Shown: positions 1-10,291, counted from the first letter of the stretch. The stretch is DNA of 64,000 nucleotides from Sorghum bicolor (GCF_000003195.3 NC_012872.2:25601258-25665257), one strand, 5' to 3'. The notes: generated from the sequence alone by a model not told the origin. Program-made: numbers and translations.

Positions 1-245
1 TTTCCTCTGATGTGATCCGTTTGGACACACCCTCTATAACTATACGTTGTGCTTATAATTCTGATCGATTTGATGCTCTCTATAATCCTGTTGTGGGGAT
101 CAACATAATGTCTGAATCTTTTGCACTTAAACTATTTAAAAATCTTGTCTTAACCCCCACAACAAAGGTCATAAAGGAATCTTCGGGATGATTAGTCCCC
201 AGTCTTGGAATTATCAATGTCCTACTTCTTACGGTACAAGGCTCC
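1..245 (+). pseudogene. Retropepsin remnant and linker of element H pol
   Basis: Translation in shifted frames gives a decayed aspartic-protease-like stretch just upstream of the RT linker. Around 86-110 it reads N-P-V-V-G-I-N-I-M, where an Athila protease would carry its D-S/T-G active site, so the catalytic aspartate is not visible. A stop and frame change separate it from the frame opening at 246. This is the degenerate C-terminal part of the protease region, called mainly from its position. Confidence 0.45.
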
Positions 246-2012
246 ATGGTTCATTTGAACTTCTATATCTTTGATACATGGGACTTCGACCTGTTGATAG
301 AACAACTTTTTAGAAGACTCCTTTATGAAGGTCATACTGGAAAGCTACACATTTCTTTTGGAAAAACCTTTAAATTTCCCATAACAATTTCACACTCCTT
401 AAACAATAAGGTCGAGTCATATCTTTTGTCTGATCCTATGGAGGAGGTAAAGGCTACATCTCTAGAGCATTTAGATGAATCAGACTTAGAAGACGAAGCT
501 CCTTTCTTCATAGAAGAAGAAGCCGAACCTTCTGAACCTGAACCCTTAGATGAGTTTGCAGAAACACCTAGACCTCCCATAGAGCTTAAAACTTTACCAC
601 CCGGTCTTATCTATGCTTTCTTAAACAATAATCCAGAGTTTCCTGTGATCATTAGTGATAAACTCACTCAGGATCAAACTCTGCGATTAATGACCATTCT
701 TGAGAAACATCACTCAGTTTTCGGCTACTCACTTCAAGATCTTACAGGAATCAGTCCTATGATTTGTACCCATCATATTCCAACAGATCCTTCTGTTTCA
801 CCTTCTCGAGAACCCCAACGTAGACTTAACAACACGATGAGAGAGATAGTTAAAAAGGAAGTTATAAAGTTGCTGCATGCAGAGATTATATATCCTGTGC
901 CGCACAGTGAGTGGGTGAGCCCAGTTCAAGTCGTGCCTAAAAAGGGAGGCATGACTGTTATTATGAATGAAAAGAACGAGCTAATTCCGCAACGCACCGT
1001 CACAGGATGGCGGATGTGCATAGACTATAGAAAACTAAATAAAGCCACGAGAAAGGATCATTTTCTTTTACCTTTTATAGATGAGATGCTAGAGCGATTA
1101 GCAAACCATTCATTCTTCTGTTTCTTAGATGGATATTCAGGGTATCACCAAATCCCGATCCATCCCGATGATCAAAGCAAAACCACTTTTACATGCCCAT
1201 ATGGAACTTATGCTTACCGTAGAATGTCTTTTGGGTTATGTAATGCACCAGCTTCTTTTCAAAGATGCATGATGTCTATATTTTCTGATATGATTGAAGA
1301 GATTATGGAAGTTTTCATGGATGATTTCTCAGTTTATGGAAAAACTTTTGATAGTTGTCTTGAAAACTTAGACAAGGTTTTGAAAAGATGAGAAGAAAAG
1401 CACTTAGTCCTTAGTTGGGAAAAATGTCATTTTATGGTTAGGGAAGGAATAGTGCTAGGACACCTAGTGTCTGAAAGAGGTATTGAGGTAGACAGAGCTA
1501 AAATTGAAGTAATTGAACAACTACCTCCACCTGTGAATATAAAAAGAATTCGAAGCTTTCTTGGCCATGCTGGTTTTTATCGCAGATTCATAAAAGATTT
1601 TTCATTCATTGCTAGACCACTTACTCTCTTGCTAGCCAAGGATGCTCCTTTCGAATTTGATGATGCATGTCTAACATCTTTCAATTTATTAACGAAAGCA
1701 CTCATCTCTGCACCAATCATTCAACCCCCTGATTGGTCGTTGCCTTTTGAAATTATGTGTGATGCTAGTGATTATGCTGTGGGGACAGTTTTGGGACAAA
1801 CTAAAAATAAGAAGCATCATGCAATTGCTTATGCCAGTAAAACTTTGACAGGAGCTCAACTTAATTATGCAACTACTGAAAAAGAGCTTCTAGTTGTTGT
1901 CTTTGTCATTGATAAATTTAGATCCTATTTAGTTGGAGCTAAAATAATTGTTTACACTGATCATGCTGCACTAAATATTTGCTCACTAAAAAAGATGCTA
2001 AACCTCGCCTGA
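246..2012 (+). pseudogene. Element H pol: reverse transcriptase and start of RNase H, interrupted by one TGA
   Basis: This would synthesise element cDNA from genomic RNA in the virus-like particle. One frame runs 246-2012 with a single TGA at 1389-1391. The first about 150 residues are an acidic linker rich in E, D and P. RT motifs follow: a W-R-M-C-I-D-Y-R-K-L-N-K box, F-L-D-G-Y-S-G-Y-H-Q-I with a catalytic aspartate, and FMDD at about 1314-1325. RNase H begins near 1750 with C-D-A-S-D. The frame is lost at about 1970-1980, apparently by a 1-nt deletion, and the next frame takes over. The ATG at 246 is simply the first in the frame and not a believable native start, because pol is made as part of a polyprotein. 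Confidence 0.85.
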
Positions 2013-2640
2013 TTAGATTGATCTTATTACTCCAAGAATTTGACTTAGAAATAAAAGATAAAAAGGGAGTAGAAAATTCTATTGCTGATCACTTGTCTAG
2101 AATGTATTTTAAGAGTCCACAGGAACCCCCATCAATGATTCACTCTGGGACGACATGCTCTACGGGATTAACAGGTCTGACCCCTGGTATGCAGATATTG
2201 TTAATTTTATGGTTTCAGGGTATGTACCACCAGGAGCAAACAAGAAGAAGCTTATTCAAGAAAGTCGTTCACATATATGGGATGAGCCATACCTCTTCCG
2301 AGTATGCTCTGATGGCTTACTCAGGAGATGTGTGACCACTGAGGAAGATGGAAGATCATCGACAGATGTCATTCATCACCATATGGAGGTCATTATGGAG
2401 CATTTTGTACACATTCAAAGATCTGGCAGTGTGGATTCTATTGGCCTACAATGTATGAAGACACGAAGCAATATATCAGAAGATGTGGGCCATGTCAAAG
2501 GCACGGAAACATTAACACAAGGGATGCCATGCCACTCACCGACAATCTTCAGATTGAGCTCTTTGATGTCTGGGGAATAGACTACATGGGTCCATTTCCC
2601 CATCAAAGAAGTGTGAGTACATCTTGGTGGCAGTTGATTA
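1979..2640 (+). pseudogene. Element H pol: RNase H end and integrase zinc-binding region, frameshifted
   Basis: Three overlapping frames are needed to follow the protein. The first (from 1979) continues RNase H to the D-H-L-S-R motif near 2085-2100. The next gives the RNase H/integrase linker, with [10 protein letters not shown] at about 2175-2210. Another gives the HHCC zinc-binding part, ending in C-G-P-C-Q-R-H-G near 2484-2507. At least three indels lie between 1970 and 2640. The product would have been the N-terminal part of integrase, which helps multimerise the enzyme on cDNA ends. Confidence 0.75.
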
Positions 2641-3430
2641 TGTCTCCAAGTGGGTAGAGGCACTACCTTGCAAGCATGCCGACAACATCAGTTCAAAGAG
2701 GATGTTTGAAGAAATTATATTTCCAAGATTTGGAGTCCCCAGAGTAGTGATAAGTGATGGAGGAGCACACTTCATCGACAAACGCTTCAAGCAATATCTA
2801 TCAAAACATGGAATCCGTCACAACGTCGCTACCCCCTATCATCCTCAGACAAGTGGCCAAGCAGAGACTTCCAACAAGCAAATCAAGAATATTCTTCAGA
2901 AGACAGTGAATGAAATGAGAACGGCATGGAAAGACAAGTTACCCGATGCACTCTGGGTATACCGGACAGCATACAAGACTCCAATTGGAATGTCCCCATA
3001 CCAATTGGTGTACGAAAAGACTTGCCACCTACCTGTTGAACTAGAATTCAAAGCACACTGGGCCATAAAGAGATGGAATATGGACCTAGATGTCGCTGGA
3101 AAACATAGAAGAATGCAACTATCAGAATTGGAAGAATGGCGAGAGAAAGCATATCACAATTCGAAGATCTACAAAGAAAGAGTCAAAAGGTGGCATGACA
3201 AGAGAATCAAGAATAAGGAGTTCGCACCCGGAGATAAGGTATTACTTTTTAATTCCTGGGTGAAGCTTTTCGGGCATGGAAAACTCCTTAGTAAATGGGA
3301 AGGACCATTCAAGGTAATCAATTCATCATCCCACGGAGCTATCACACTTCAAAATGACGAAGGTACGTTATTCAAGGTAAATGGTCAACGTCTTAAATTA
3401 TTTTTAGAGCCCAATAAAGAATTAGAATAA
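2624..3430 (+). pseudogene. Element H integrase catalytic core and C-terminal domain
   Basis: The frame is open for 268 residues. The catalytic triad is visible: D in V-A-V-D-Y-V-S-K-W near residue 5, D in I-S-D-G-G near residue 45 and E in G-Q-A-E-T-S-N near residue 85. After it come the conserved T-P-Y-H-P-Q-T-S-G, an S-P-Y-Q-L-V-Y box and a basic C-terminal domain with W-H-D-K-R-I-K and P-G-D-K-V-L-L-F. It ends at TAA 3428-3430. Integrase would insert element cDNA into host DNA. The domain is well preserved but is separated by frameshifts from the rest of pol, so it is not expressed as part of a working polyprotein. Confidence 0.85.
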
Positions 3431-3578
3431 ATAGACGTAATTCATTTTTACCTTCCTATGGAGAATTAGAGCCCAACATTTTTAATCTGACGTTATTGGG
3501 TCATACATATATTTTCCTAATTAAGTCTGCATCTAGAAACACGCTTGAGCAAGCGGGCCCACAGAGGGGCCAGAGAGA

Positions 3579-3761
3579 GGGCGAGCGCCCTAATCAAGTG
3601 GGCGGGCGCCCAGCTCCTGCCCCCTCTCAGTCCCGATTTCCTCCGTTATGGAAAACACACTTATGATAATCCGAATAATCCCTCAGATGGAAAGTTTCTC
3701 ACGCACATCGACGGGAGCAACCCGAACAACCACTAGAGGCACTTTTTGACCCCTATATAAA
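3579..3761 (+). promoter_or_regulatory. Internal promoter resembling an LTR U3: paired GC boxes plus TATA
   Basis: Two 12-bp GC boxes, GGGCGAGCGCCC at 3579-3590 and GGGCGGGCGCCC at 3600-3611, start 21 bp apart. A TATATAAA box is at 3754-3761, about 154 bp after the second box and about 90 bp before the ATG at 3851. The paired boxes, their 21-bp spacing and the distance to TATA match the U3 regions of the LTRs in this window, with the boxes in inverted orientation. I infer that the downstream gene is transcribed separately from the main element transcript. Confidence 0.55.
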
Positions 3762-3850
3762 CAGACCCCTGACATCAGTTTTCAAACACCAATCCACCCA
3801 AGCCTTCTCTTCTTCTTCAATTAGAGCTTGTTTAGTCCCTCGCTGCTCCA

Positions 3851-4480
3851 ATGGCCGAGAAGTTACACGATGATTGGGAAGTCGTCCTCTTCAACCTCAA
3901 CATGAAGCGTAAGGAAGACCCCGACGCCCATGCTCTCGTCCCGGCCAACACAGAGCGACAGCTAGTAGCCATGCCATTACGCCAGCACAGCTCCGCCCAA
4001 TCCTATCATGCTCAACCAGTTCTCACCGCACCGCCACAACCCCTACTTCTCAAGGGATCATCATCCAAGACGAAGACCACCATCAAGGTGCCAACCGGCA
4101 CGAGGATCCTTCCACCCAGACCCAATGAGAGGGTTGTTGGAGTCAAGACTAACCGGAGCGGCGAGATCAGCAGCATCCGCTATACTACGGAGGAGGAGAG
4201 GCCTTACTTTGAAGGGATTAGAGCAGCCAAAGTCTGTTCCATCCCTCCAAAGGCAGCCCCGAAGCACGCTCTCAATGCTTTTGAGACACCTCCCAAGCGT
4301 CGCAAGACTATAGTAGATATTGATGAGGACATTCGCAGGCTAGACAGAGTCATCATAGACCTCCAGTCCTCAGTTAATTCCATCACTAGGCAGCTCTCTA
4401 ACCACAACACCGTTATACTAGGCCTTAGGCAAGATCTTGCTAGTGCCAATAAGAAGATCAAGGAGTTAGAGCACCGCTAA
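3851..4480 (+). CDS. Extra gene of element H in the env position; unrecognised 209-residue coiled-coil protein
   Basis: An intact 209-codon frame lies between integrase and the 3' LTR, where some Athila elements carry an extra or env-like reading frame. The start is in a plant-favourable context (CCAATGGCC). The N-terminal half is polar and proline-rich with a short basic stretch. The last about 60 residues, from D-I-D-E-D-I-R-R-L to the stop, show heptad spacing and look like a coiled coil. I see no signal peptide, transmembrane segment or glycosylation cluster, so I do not call it envelope. It has its own TATA box upstream and AATAAA signals downstream. It is intact while neighbouring pol is broken, which suggests later decay of pol, selection on this gene, or chance. 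I do not recognise the family. Confidence 0.6.
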   Translation: MAEKLHDDWEVVLFNLNMKRKEDPDAHALVPANTERQLVAMPLRQHSSAQSYHAQPVLTAPPQPLLLKGSSSKTKTTIKVPTGTRILPPRPNERVVGVKTNRSGEISSIRYTTEEERPYFEGIRAAKVCSIPPKAAPKHALNAFETPPKRRKTIVDIDEDIRRLDRVIIDLQSSVNSITRQLSNHNTVILGLRQDLASANKKIKELEHR

Positions 4481-5770
4481 GTTATCTAGATTAGATCTTG
4501 AGGCAATGCATCTTAGTTAACTATCTTTAAATTCGGTTTAGGTTTACTATTATCATCAGTTTGTTACTATTATCATCAGTTTGCTACTAGTCATTTGTAA
4601 TAAATGCCTCAAGATTAATAAAGAGTATTATTATTATTATTATGTCTTGTGTGTCTCTACTTTACTTTTGTGCAAGAAAGCAGAAAACAAGTATGGGGGA
4701 GATCCCTCGACATGCCAAACACACTTCGACTACACCACTCCACAACTCAGGTACACACTCTGCACACTTATTTTACACGTACACATATATATATATCTTG
4801 GATTATGCAGAATATTGTCTCTGACATGATAAATTAAAAAGATTAAAATGTTACTAATCATGATATTTCCTAGAAACTACAAATTATTAAAAATCATTTT
4901 AAAACCCTATGTTACTAAGTCATTGTGGAATGTGAGATGGTAGAGTATGAATTTCTTATTCTTGATATCATTGTTGCTTAGAGAATTTATCTTTAAAATT
5001 CTAGCTACCATCCTCAGTGTTTTATATGCTTGATAAAACTGAAAATATTAATTATGATTATAAAAGCTATCTACTCTGTATTGAGTTTGTTCAAAATGAG
5101 TTAGACCCTTGTTAAGAGATTTATCATACTCCTAAGATCAAGACATTTATTCAGAAAGATTCACTCTTCCGAAGTATTATTGCATTAGAGGCATGGCCTA
5201 TGCAAAAATAAAGATATTACGAGGAAATAAAAAGGAGCAAGTGCTCGATAACCTCGCAAAAAAAATGGACAAGTGTCCGGCAGTAGAATTAGGGGTACCT
5301 CGGTATCCACTTAAAAAAGAGAGAGAGAGAACAAGAAAGAAAATGATAGCCCATGGTCCCTCTAATAAGCAATATGCCAGCAAGAGTTGACAAAGATTTT
5401 AATTTCCAAAGTCTTTGATCTAAGAATATGACATTTTTCTCCTCGGATCCCGTTTTGATCAGGCAATAAATACAAGGTAAGTATGCTTGAGAATTTTTGC
5501 AAATTAAAACAGCTCAGTGAGATATATAAAAGATAATGAGTGATCTGAGAGAACCTATGAGGATAAAAGGTAAGCTAACTTTCTTTTCAAAAATATACAA
5601 AAACTCCAAGTGACAAGATTGAGAAGAAAGGATCTTTACTCTTAACCATATATTTCCTGCCTACAGTACATAGTGGATTTTAACACCCTGCAGGTATGAA
5701 GAGAATGTTTTAAAATGTTTTACCCCAGATATTGTTCTTAACCATCCTTTTCTCGAGGACGAGTAAAAGC
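4481..5770 (+). other. Non-coding 3' region of element H
   Basis: This is AT-rich sequence with TTA/TAT runs and no frame I would call a gene. Short frames at 4581-4837 and 5193-5390 are low-complexity. Around 5270-5340 it resembles the corresponding 3' regions of G (52330-52510), E and F: all carry a purine-rich stretch and a phrase beginning GGACAAGTGTCCG. This fits a shared Athila-type 3' untranslated region. Confidence 0.6.
4599..4622 (+). terminator. Polyadenylation signals after the extra gene
   Basis: Two AATAAA hexamers, at 4599-4604 and 4617-4622, lie about 120-140 bp after the stop of the 3851-4480 frame and are followed by a TAT-rich run. With the upstream TATA box this gives the reading frame the layout of a self-contained transcription unit. 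Confidence 0.45.
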
Positions 5771-5786
5771 CTAAGTATGGGGTATT
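5771..5786 (+). promoter_or_regulatory. Polypurine tract of element H
   Basis: CTAAGTATGGGGTATT directly precedes the TG that opens the LTR. This is where plus-strand DNA synthesis would be primed. It is less pure than the AAGCTTGGGGGAGCT tracts of E, F and G. Confidence 0.55.
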
Positions 5787-6945
5787 TGTTGACGGTTCTT
5801 AAGTATCAATTTTAATTATCAAATAAACAAGAGAAAGGACCAATATACAAACAACACCTAGAATTAGGGTTTGATCTGACATGATTCCACGAGTTTTGTT
5901 GTTTATCTATTTCTGCAAGGATTATCAGGAAATAAGGAAGAAAGGCCCACAAGTCGGGATTACATAGGCTGAAAGGGGCCTGGCCCAGGGCGCCCGCCCT
6001 GAGGACAAGGGCGCCCGCCCCCTCCTGTACTCCAATCAGAACTCTTTTCGCGGACGACGCTCCACCGACCTAAAGGATCAAGGATAACCGTCCAATCAAT
6101 GTCGGTTTGATCCAATGGCTCACGTTCACATGAGGGGACTATAAAACCAGACCCCTTGGCCCCTGGAGGAGACAAGTTCATCATAGAGTTGAGAGGAGCC
6201 CTCGAAGGAATACCTCTCCTCTAAATAAAATTACTTTTTAGGCTTAGCATCCAATGTGAGTAGAAATAGATCATCTAGTTTCTACTAGATTGAGAGAGAT
6301 AGAGTGGAGGTGTAGATCGACGGAAGCCCAGCCTGTCGGTGTCTACTCCAAGCTTGTACCTGCGGGATTAAGTTCTCCTAACCCGAAGCTTGCTCCTAGG
6401 ATTCTTCAGTATTTCGACTTCGAAATTCTAGTAAGTTCTTGTTTTATTGTTCTTTGGTTTATGAGTTTACTTTAATCTCTTCGCGTAGAGTTTAGAGTAA
6501 TCATCTCTAGCGTAGATGTGGTGTTTGGGCTAGGATACTCATAGATATTCCCTGACTAGCTAGACCGTGGTAGTAGCGAGGAATGTGACATTTCCGAGTT
6601 ACCTTTGCAAACCATATCTCGTTAGCAGGAAGGATAGGATTTATAGGTGTGGGTCAAACATCCTCTGTGGTGTCTAGATTCCGCAAGCTTCCCCAATAGA
6701 ACAGTAGATTATCCTTACCAAGGTTAGAAGGAGATTACGGTTGTAGTCTTCTCTATTTATCACTCACATCGAGAAACATTCTTTGTAACCTAAAGGTTAG
6801 TAGTAATAGACCGGGTTAGTCAGATGCACTCTTTCTCCTAGTGGTAAAAAATAAATATGATACTCTGGATAACGTCCCGGGTGAAGTGCTCACCAATATC
6901 CGTGCGCTTGCGGATCAATTCCTTATTGCGTCCCAAATATCAATA
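5787..6945 (+). repeat. 3' LTR of element H
   Basis: It begins TGTTGACGGTTC and ends ATATCAATA, which reads as TCAACA with CA changed to TA. GC boxes at 5988-5999 and 6009-6020 (21 bp apart) lie 152 bp upstream of TATAAAA at 6140-6146. The U3 half matches the other LTRs of this group, but sequence after the TATA box differs from E, F and G. The right end abuts a truncated LTR of another element with no target duplication, so the junction arose by deletion or recombination. Confidence 0.75.
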
Positions 6946-7768
6946 GGGGCTATATAAGTAGGCCCCCTGGCACCTGGAGGACATACCTCTTCTACATAAT
7001 CAAAGCTAGGGTTTCAATTATTCATCCAAGTAGAGAGGATCCCTCTAGTTCATCTAGTTCTAGTTCTAGTTCTTCTAGTTCTAGTTCTAGTTAGTTCTAG
7101 TTGTAATCTAGAAAATAGGGAGAGAGAAGAGGAGAGCGGAGGAGGAGCCGGATCTGTCAGATCTTCCTCAACATTGTACTTTCGCAGCAACTGGTTCGTT
7201 CTTCATCGTTCTCTAGGTTCTTCAATTCATAATTCCTGAGTTCTTTAATTACTTTTATTTACATTCAAGTTATTTATTGGATTCCCGCTTTCATCAAGTG
7301 CTCTAATCTTTGAAATATTAGAGTAGTAATTAATAGATTAGACGTGGTGTTTAGTCTTGCAATTACCTGGAATTGCACCCAATCCTGCGGATTGTTGTGG
7401 TAACCCTAGGGTAGTGACAGCCCTAATGGTCAACGTATTCCACCTCGTTCGGCTCGGTGTTTGTAGGACCGTAGTCGGAGCTTCCTAGCCCCCTTCTCAT
7501 CTCTTTCTGTGATTAGTGTTCTGATGTCCCGAAATAGATAATCTTGAAGTAATTCTTGATTCTTAGATCAACTAGAGAACTCTCAGGAAACTTCCTCTCT
7601 TCCCACCAATAAAATAATTATATAGTTATCCTTGGGCGATCTTGGATCTTAATTAGTACACTCACGTTCTCTGTGAAAAATTGATACTCTGGAATACTCC
7701 CGGGTGAAAGCTACATCGGTATCCGTGCGCTTGCGGATTTTTTCTATTTGCGTTTAAAATACCCAACA
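6946..7768 (+). repeat. 5' LTR of element F, truncated at its TATA region
   Basis: The sequence enters this LTR at GGGGCTATATAAG, that is, at the TATA box, and then matches the R/U5 part of the other F/E/G LTRs to the terminal ACCCAACA. The U3 part (about 420 bp in the intact copies) is missing. It contains the CTAGTT-rich tract near 7037-7098 and ends next to a recognisable primer-binding site. Confidence 0.8.
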
Positions 7769-7775
7769 AGCTTTC

Positions 7776-7793
7776 TGGCGCCGTTGCCGGGGA
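7776..7793 (+). promoter_or_regulatory. Primer-binding site of element F
   Basis: TGGCGCCGTTGCCGGGGA starts 7 nt after the LTR end. It has the form of the primer-binding site used by Athila-type elements (tRNA-Asp type, from general knowledge). The same site occurs in element E on the other strand at 16710-16726. Confidence 0.75.
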
Positions 7794-7802
7794 ACGGTAG
7801 CT

Positions 7803-8099
7803 GTGCTAGTTTCGAACCAAGTCATCCGTGTATCCTTTTTCTTTTCCTTTTTTACCACATTCACCTTACCATTTTCACCACACCACATGGATTTCACTCT
7901 AAGCATTAATGAACATGGAATTTATTTCATAGCCACTTCATTTACTCCATGCTCATATGCAACATCTTCACAATCCATTGGTCTCTACAACATCACCACA
8001 TTCGAGATCTCCAACCCCCTCTTCCTTTTTATTTATAAAAACTTTAAAAGGGCGGTTGTCGATGCATATGTCTATAACAAATTTTGTAGATCTCGTTGA
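7803..8099 (+). CDS. Small leader reading frame of element F, shared with E
   Basis: The frame is open for about 98 codons starting 9 nt after the primer-binding site; its first ATG is at 7887. The same frame, with the same stop, is kept in element E at 16403-16699 on the minus strand despite scattered substitutions. The product has no motif I recognise. It could be a gag remnant or simply a conserved leader that happens to lack stops. I would not assign a function. Confidence 0.35.
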   Translation: MLVSNQVIRVSFFFSFFTTFTLPFSPHHMDFTLSINEHGIYFIATSFTPCSYATSSQSIGLYNITTFEISNPLFLFIYKNFKRAVVDAYVYNKFCRSR

Positions 8100-8617
8100 G
8101 TTGATCTTGATATAGGTCAGCGTTGGAGGGGAAACCACTTCGCAGACATAAATTAATGGTTTCCCAAGGACAAGCTTAGTGTCCTAAAATAAGCACTGAT
8201 CAGATCATAACATGAGCTTTTAATTATTTGCAACATTACCTTGTGTATTGAGCATATAAGGATAATTGTAAAAAAATTCCTTCCGGTATTCTTGTCATTA
8301 ACCTTTCCAGGATTGGAGCAAGAAAATCGAATGAATGACAAGCACAAGGTATGTCCAACAAATCATCATACAACATTGAATTAAATTCATCCAAACTTGA
8401 ATTTTACAAAATTAAAGCTTGGGGGAGTACTTTACATAAAAACATCCTTTGCCTTGTTGCTATGTTGGTTGTCTCTACCTTTGAGACATGCTCAATTTGT
8501 TAAATACTAATCACACTACTTCATCTCCACTTGAGTAGATCTCTATAAATGCTCTCATACCACCTTTATTTGCTTTAGTATATGTCTAGGTTTGGAGTAG
8601 TTTCTTTTATATCTTAA

Positions 8618-8729
8618 TTAAGCGTGGTGCTTAGTTAGGAATGTTGATCTTACTTCCAAGGGATTTTAAATTAAGCATGGTGCTTAGGTTAAAATGCCCT
8701 CCTAAATCAAATTAGACATGGTGTCTAGG
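8618..8729 (+). repeat. Three tandem hairpin-forming motifs in the F leader
   Basis: TTAAGCGTGGTGCTTAG (8618-8634), TTAAGCATGGTGCTTAGG (8671-8688) and TTAGACATGGTGTCTAGG (8712-8729) each form a short stem around a GTGG/ATGG centre. The third differs by paired, compensating changes (AAGC/GCTT to AGAC/GTCT), so pairing is kept. A related motif occurs once in each LTR, at about 7340-7356. Confidence 0.55.
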
Positions 8730-9224
8730 TTGATTTTTGAGCCGATAGTATGCTATAGTAGATATTGGATATTTTGTTGGACTAACCCCTGTAGGAAAAC
8801 TTTCAATATCAACCTGGGAAGTCCTGAGATAAACTCACATTGGAGACGAAGAGAGAGACACATGAAGTTTAACAATTTACACAAGGAAGGCATAGCTCAT
8901 AAGAGATGATCCATGGAGGGTGCCACAAACACGATGCACAACCGCTAAGAAAGGAAAGCTTTCACAAGGTGATACTGTACCATCACTCTTCAAGTAAGGT
9001 AACATCTTAAGGTACTTGACTATCACTTTTTATAAGCTTCTCCTTGGTTCTGGCATTCACATGGATAAAAGAGACAAACATGTATGATTTACAACTCTAA
9101 ATTAACCAACCCAATTAATTCAACATGTTTAGTCCTTTAATCTTTGTTTGTAGTACTACCTATGTGATCCCACACTCCGAATCATATAAGCTAAAGTGTT
9201 GCACACTCAATCTTTGGAAGATAT

Positions 9225-9910
9225 TGTTGATGCAAAAGCGGATCTGCAAACACAAAGGGCTAATACCCGATTTAAACGTTAAGGCGTGCCAGTCGATTTG
9301 ACCTTACTATCGACAAAGGTGGTAACTCGAATACTTTGGTCCCGACAACAGCGATGCGCCCGAATGCCACGGCCAAGAGGTATTCACGCAGAACTTGAGA
9401 ACACGTCGAGCTTAAGTTGACGAATTCCTAAGAACTCTTAATAAAAAGGAAAAAGGTATGACGAAGTCATCGAAAATAGATGCTAGAATATATGAGTAAA
9501 AACTGGTGTTTGATTGATTCTTTTTTACAAAGCCCTAGGGTCTATATTTATACCCTGCTCAAAGAGCTTACAACCAGACACGACTAGAACTCGAATTCCA
9601 AATTAAACAGAATCCGTATGCAAAACGATCTAAATAACTAAGGAAAACGCAAAACTATCCTCACGTGACAAACTAGAACACCCCCACAAGCCGATCGGCA
9701 ACTTCCAGGCTCTCCCTCCGTATCATCAGCAGACTTTCTTGTCATAGCCATCGGCACAAACGCATCACCACCTATGGACTTGGTCACGTTCAACCATCCT
9801 TCCATCGGCAATTATCCTCATCGGCAACTCTGTAGATCAAGCACTGCCGTCTTATCTTGCCAACCTACATTTTACCAATCATGGACACGTGCCCAAAAAC
9901 GGTGTCAACA
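9225..9910 (-). repeat. 3' LTR of element A
   Basis: 686 bp, TGTTGATGC...GGTGTCAACA, about 97% identical by eye to the copy at 32748-33441. It contains several ATCGGC hexamers (9693-9840), the motif that pervades this element. On the minus strand it is preceded by the polypurine tract. Confidence 0.85.
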
Positions 9911-9925
9911 CATGCCCCCCAATTT
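9911..9925 (-). promoter_or_regulatory. Polypurine tract of element A
   Basis: On the minus strand this reads AAATTGGGGGGCATG and touches the TG of the 3' LTR. It is the expected primer site for plus-strand DNA synthesis. Confidence 0.75.
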
Positions 9926-10291
9926 TGGAGTATGAAATCATTAATGCTCCGAAATTCTCTGCAATAATGATGCCTTTCCGCAATTAACGCTCCCAATCTG
10001 GTAACTGATAGCCTTAACCTGAATAACTCTGATCCTATTCCTCTGTAGATTCCTCGAAATCCTCAACCTCCCAAACGGACATTTCCACTTTAGTCGCGCA
10101 TCGGCAATATTACCGTTACAGGGACTTACCGACGGACTGACCAGGACGTCCATATCTTATCCTCCCAAACGGCTATCCCCACTTTATTCGCCCATCAGCA
10201 ATATGACCGTTACAAGGCGCTACCGATGGACCGACCAGGAGATCTCGCACAGTAAAATATCTCTGGATAATGACCGCTTCCTGTCAAATCG
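9926..10291 (-). other. 3' untranslated region of element A (left fragment) with a 94-bp tandem duplication
   Basis: No gene is visible. Two imperfect units, about 10067-10160 and 10161-10254, each start CCTCCCAAACGG, carry CCACTTTA, CAATAT and ACCGTTACA, and end with a GACCAGGA phrase. AATCG at 10287-10291 is the left copy of the target duplication of insertion X. Confidence 0.6.

Larger units (their letters stand above)
1..6945 (+). mobile_element. Element H: 3' part of an Athila-type Ty3/gypsy LTR retrotransposon
   Basis: The window opens inside this element. In order it shows a protease remnant, reverse transcriptase, RNase H, integrase, an extra gene with its own promoter, a non-coding 3' region, a polypurine tract and a 3' LTR. 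The 5' LTR and gag lie left of the window or are lost. Assignment to the Athila branch rests on the RT and integrase sequence (for example the FMDD catalytic box and the long linker before RT) and on an LTR of TGTTGACGG...TCAATA form. pol carries at least one nonsense codon and several frameshifts, so the copy is dead. Confidence 0.85.
7769..9224 (+). other. 5' leader and internal region of element F
   Basis: Apart from the primer-binding site and the small leader frame I see no coding sequence, and in particular no gag. It contains three near-palindromes at 8618-8729 and a GGGGGAG stretch near 8420. The mirror-image region of E (15250-16709) aligns throughout. It ends at GATAT (9220-9224), the target duplication of element A. 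Confidence 0.6.

Noticed and set aside
3851..4480. Envelope gene in the Athila env position
   Set aside because: No signal peptide, transmembrane segment or cysteine pattern; the C-terminal coiled coil alone does not support envelope.
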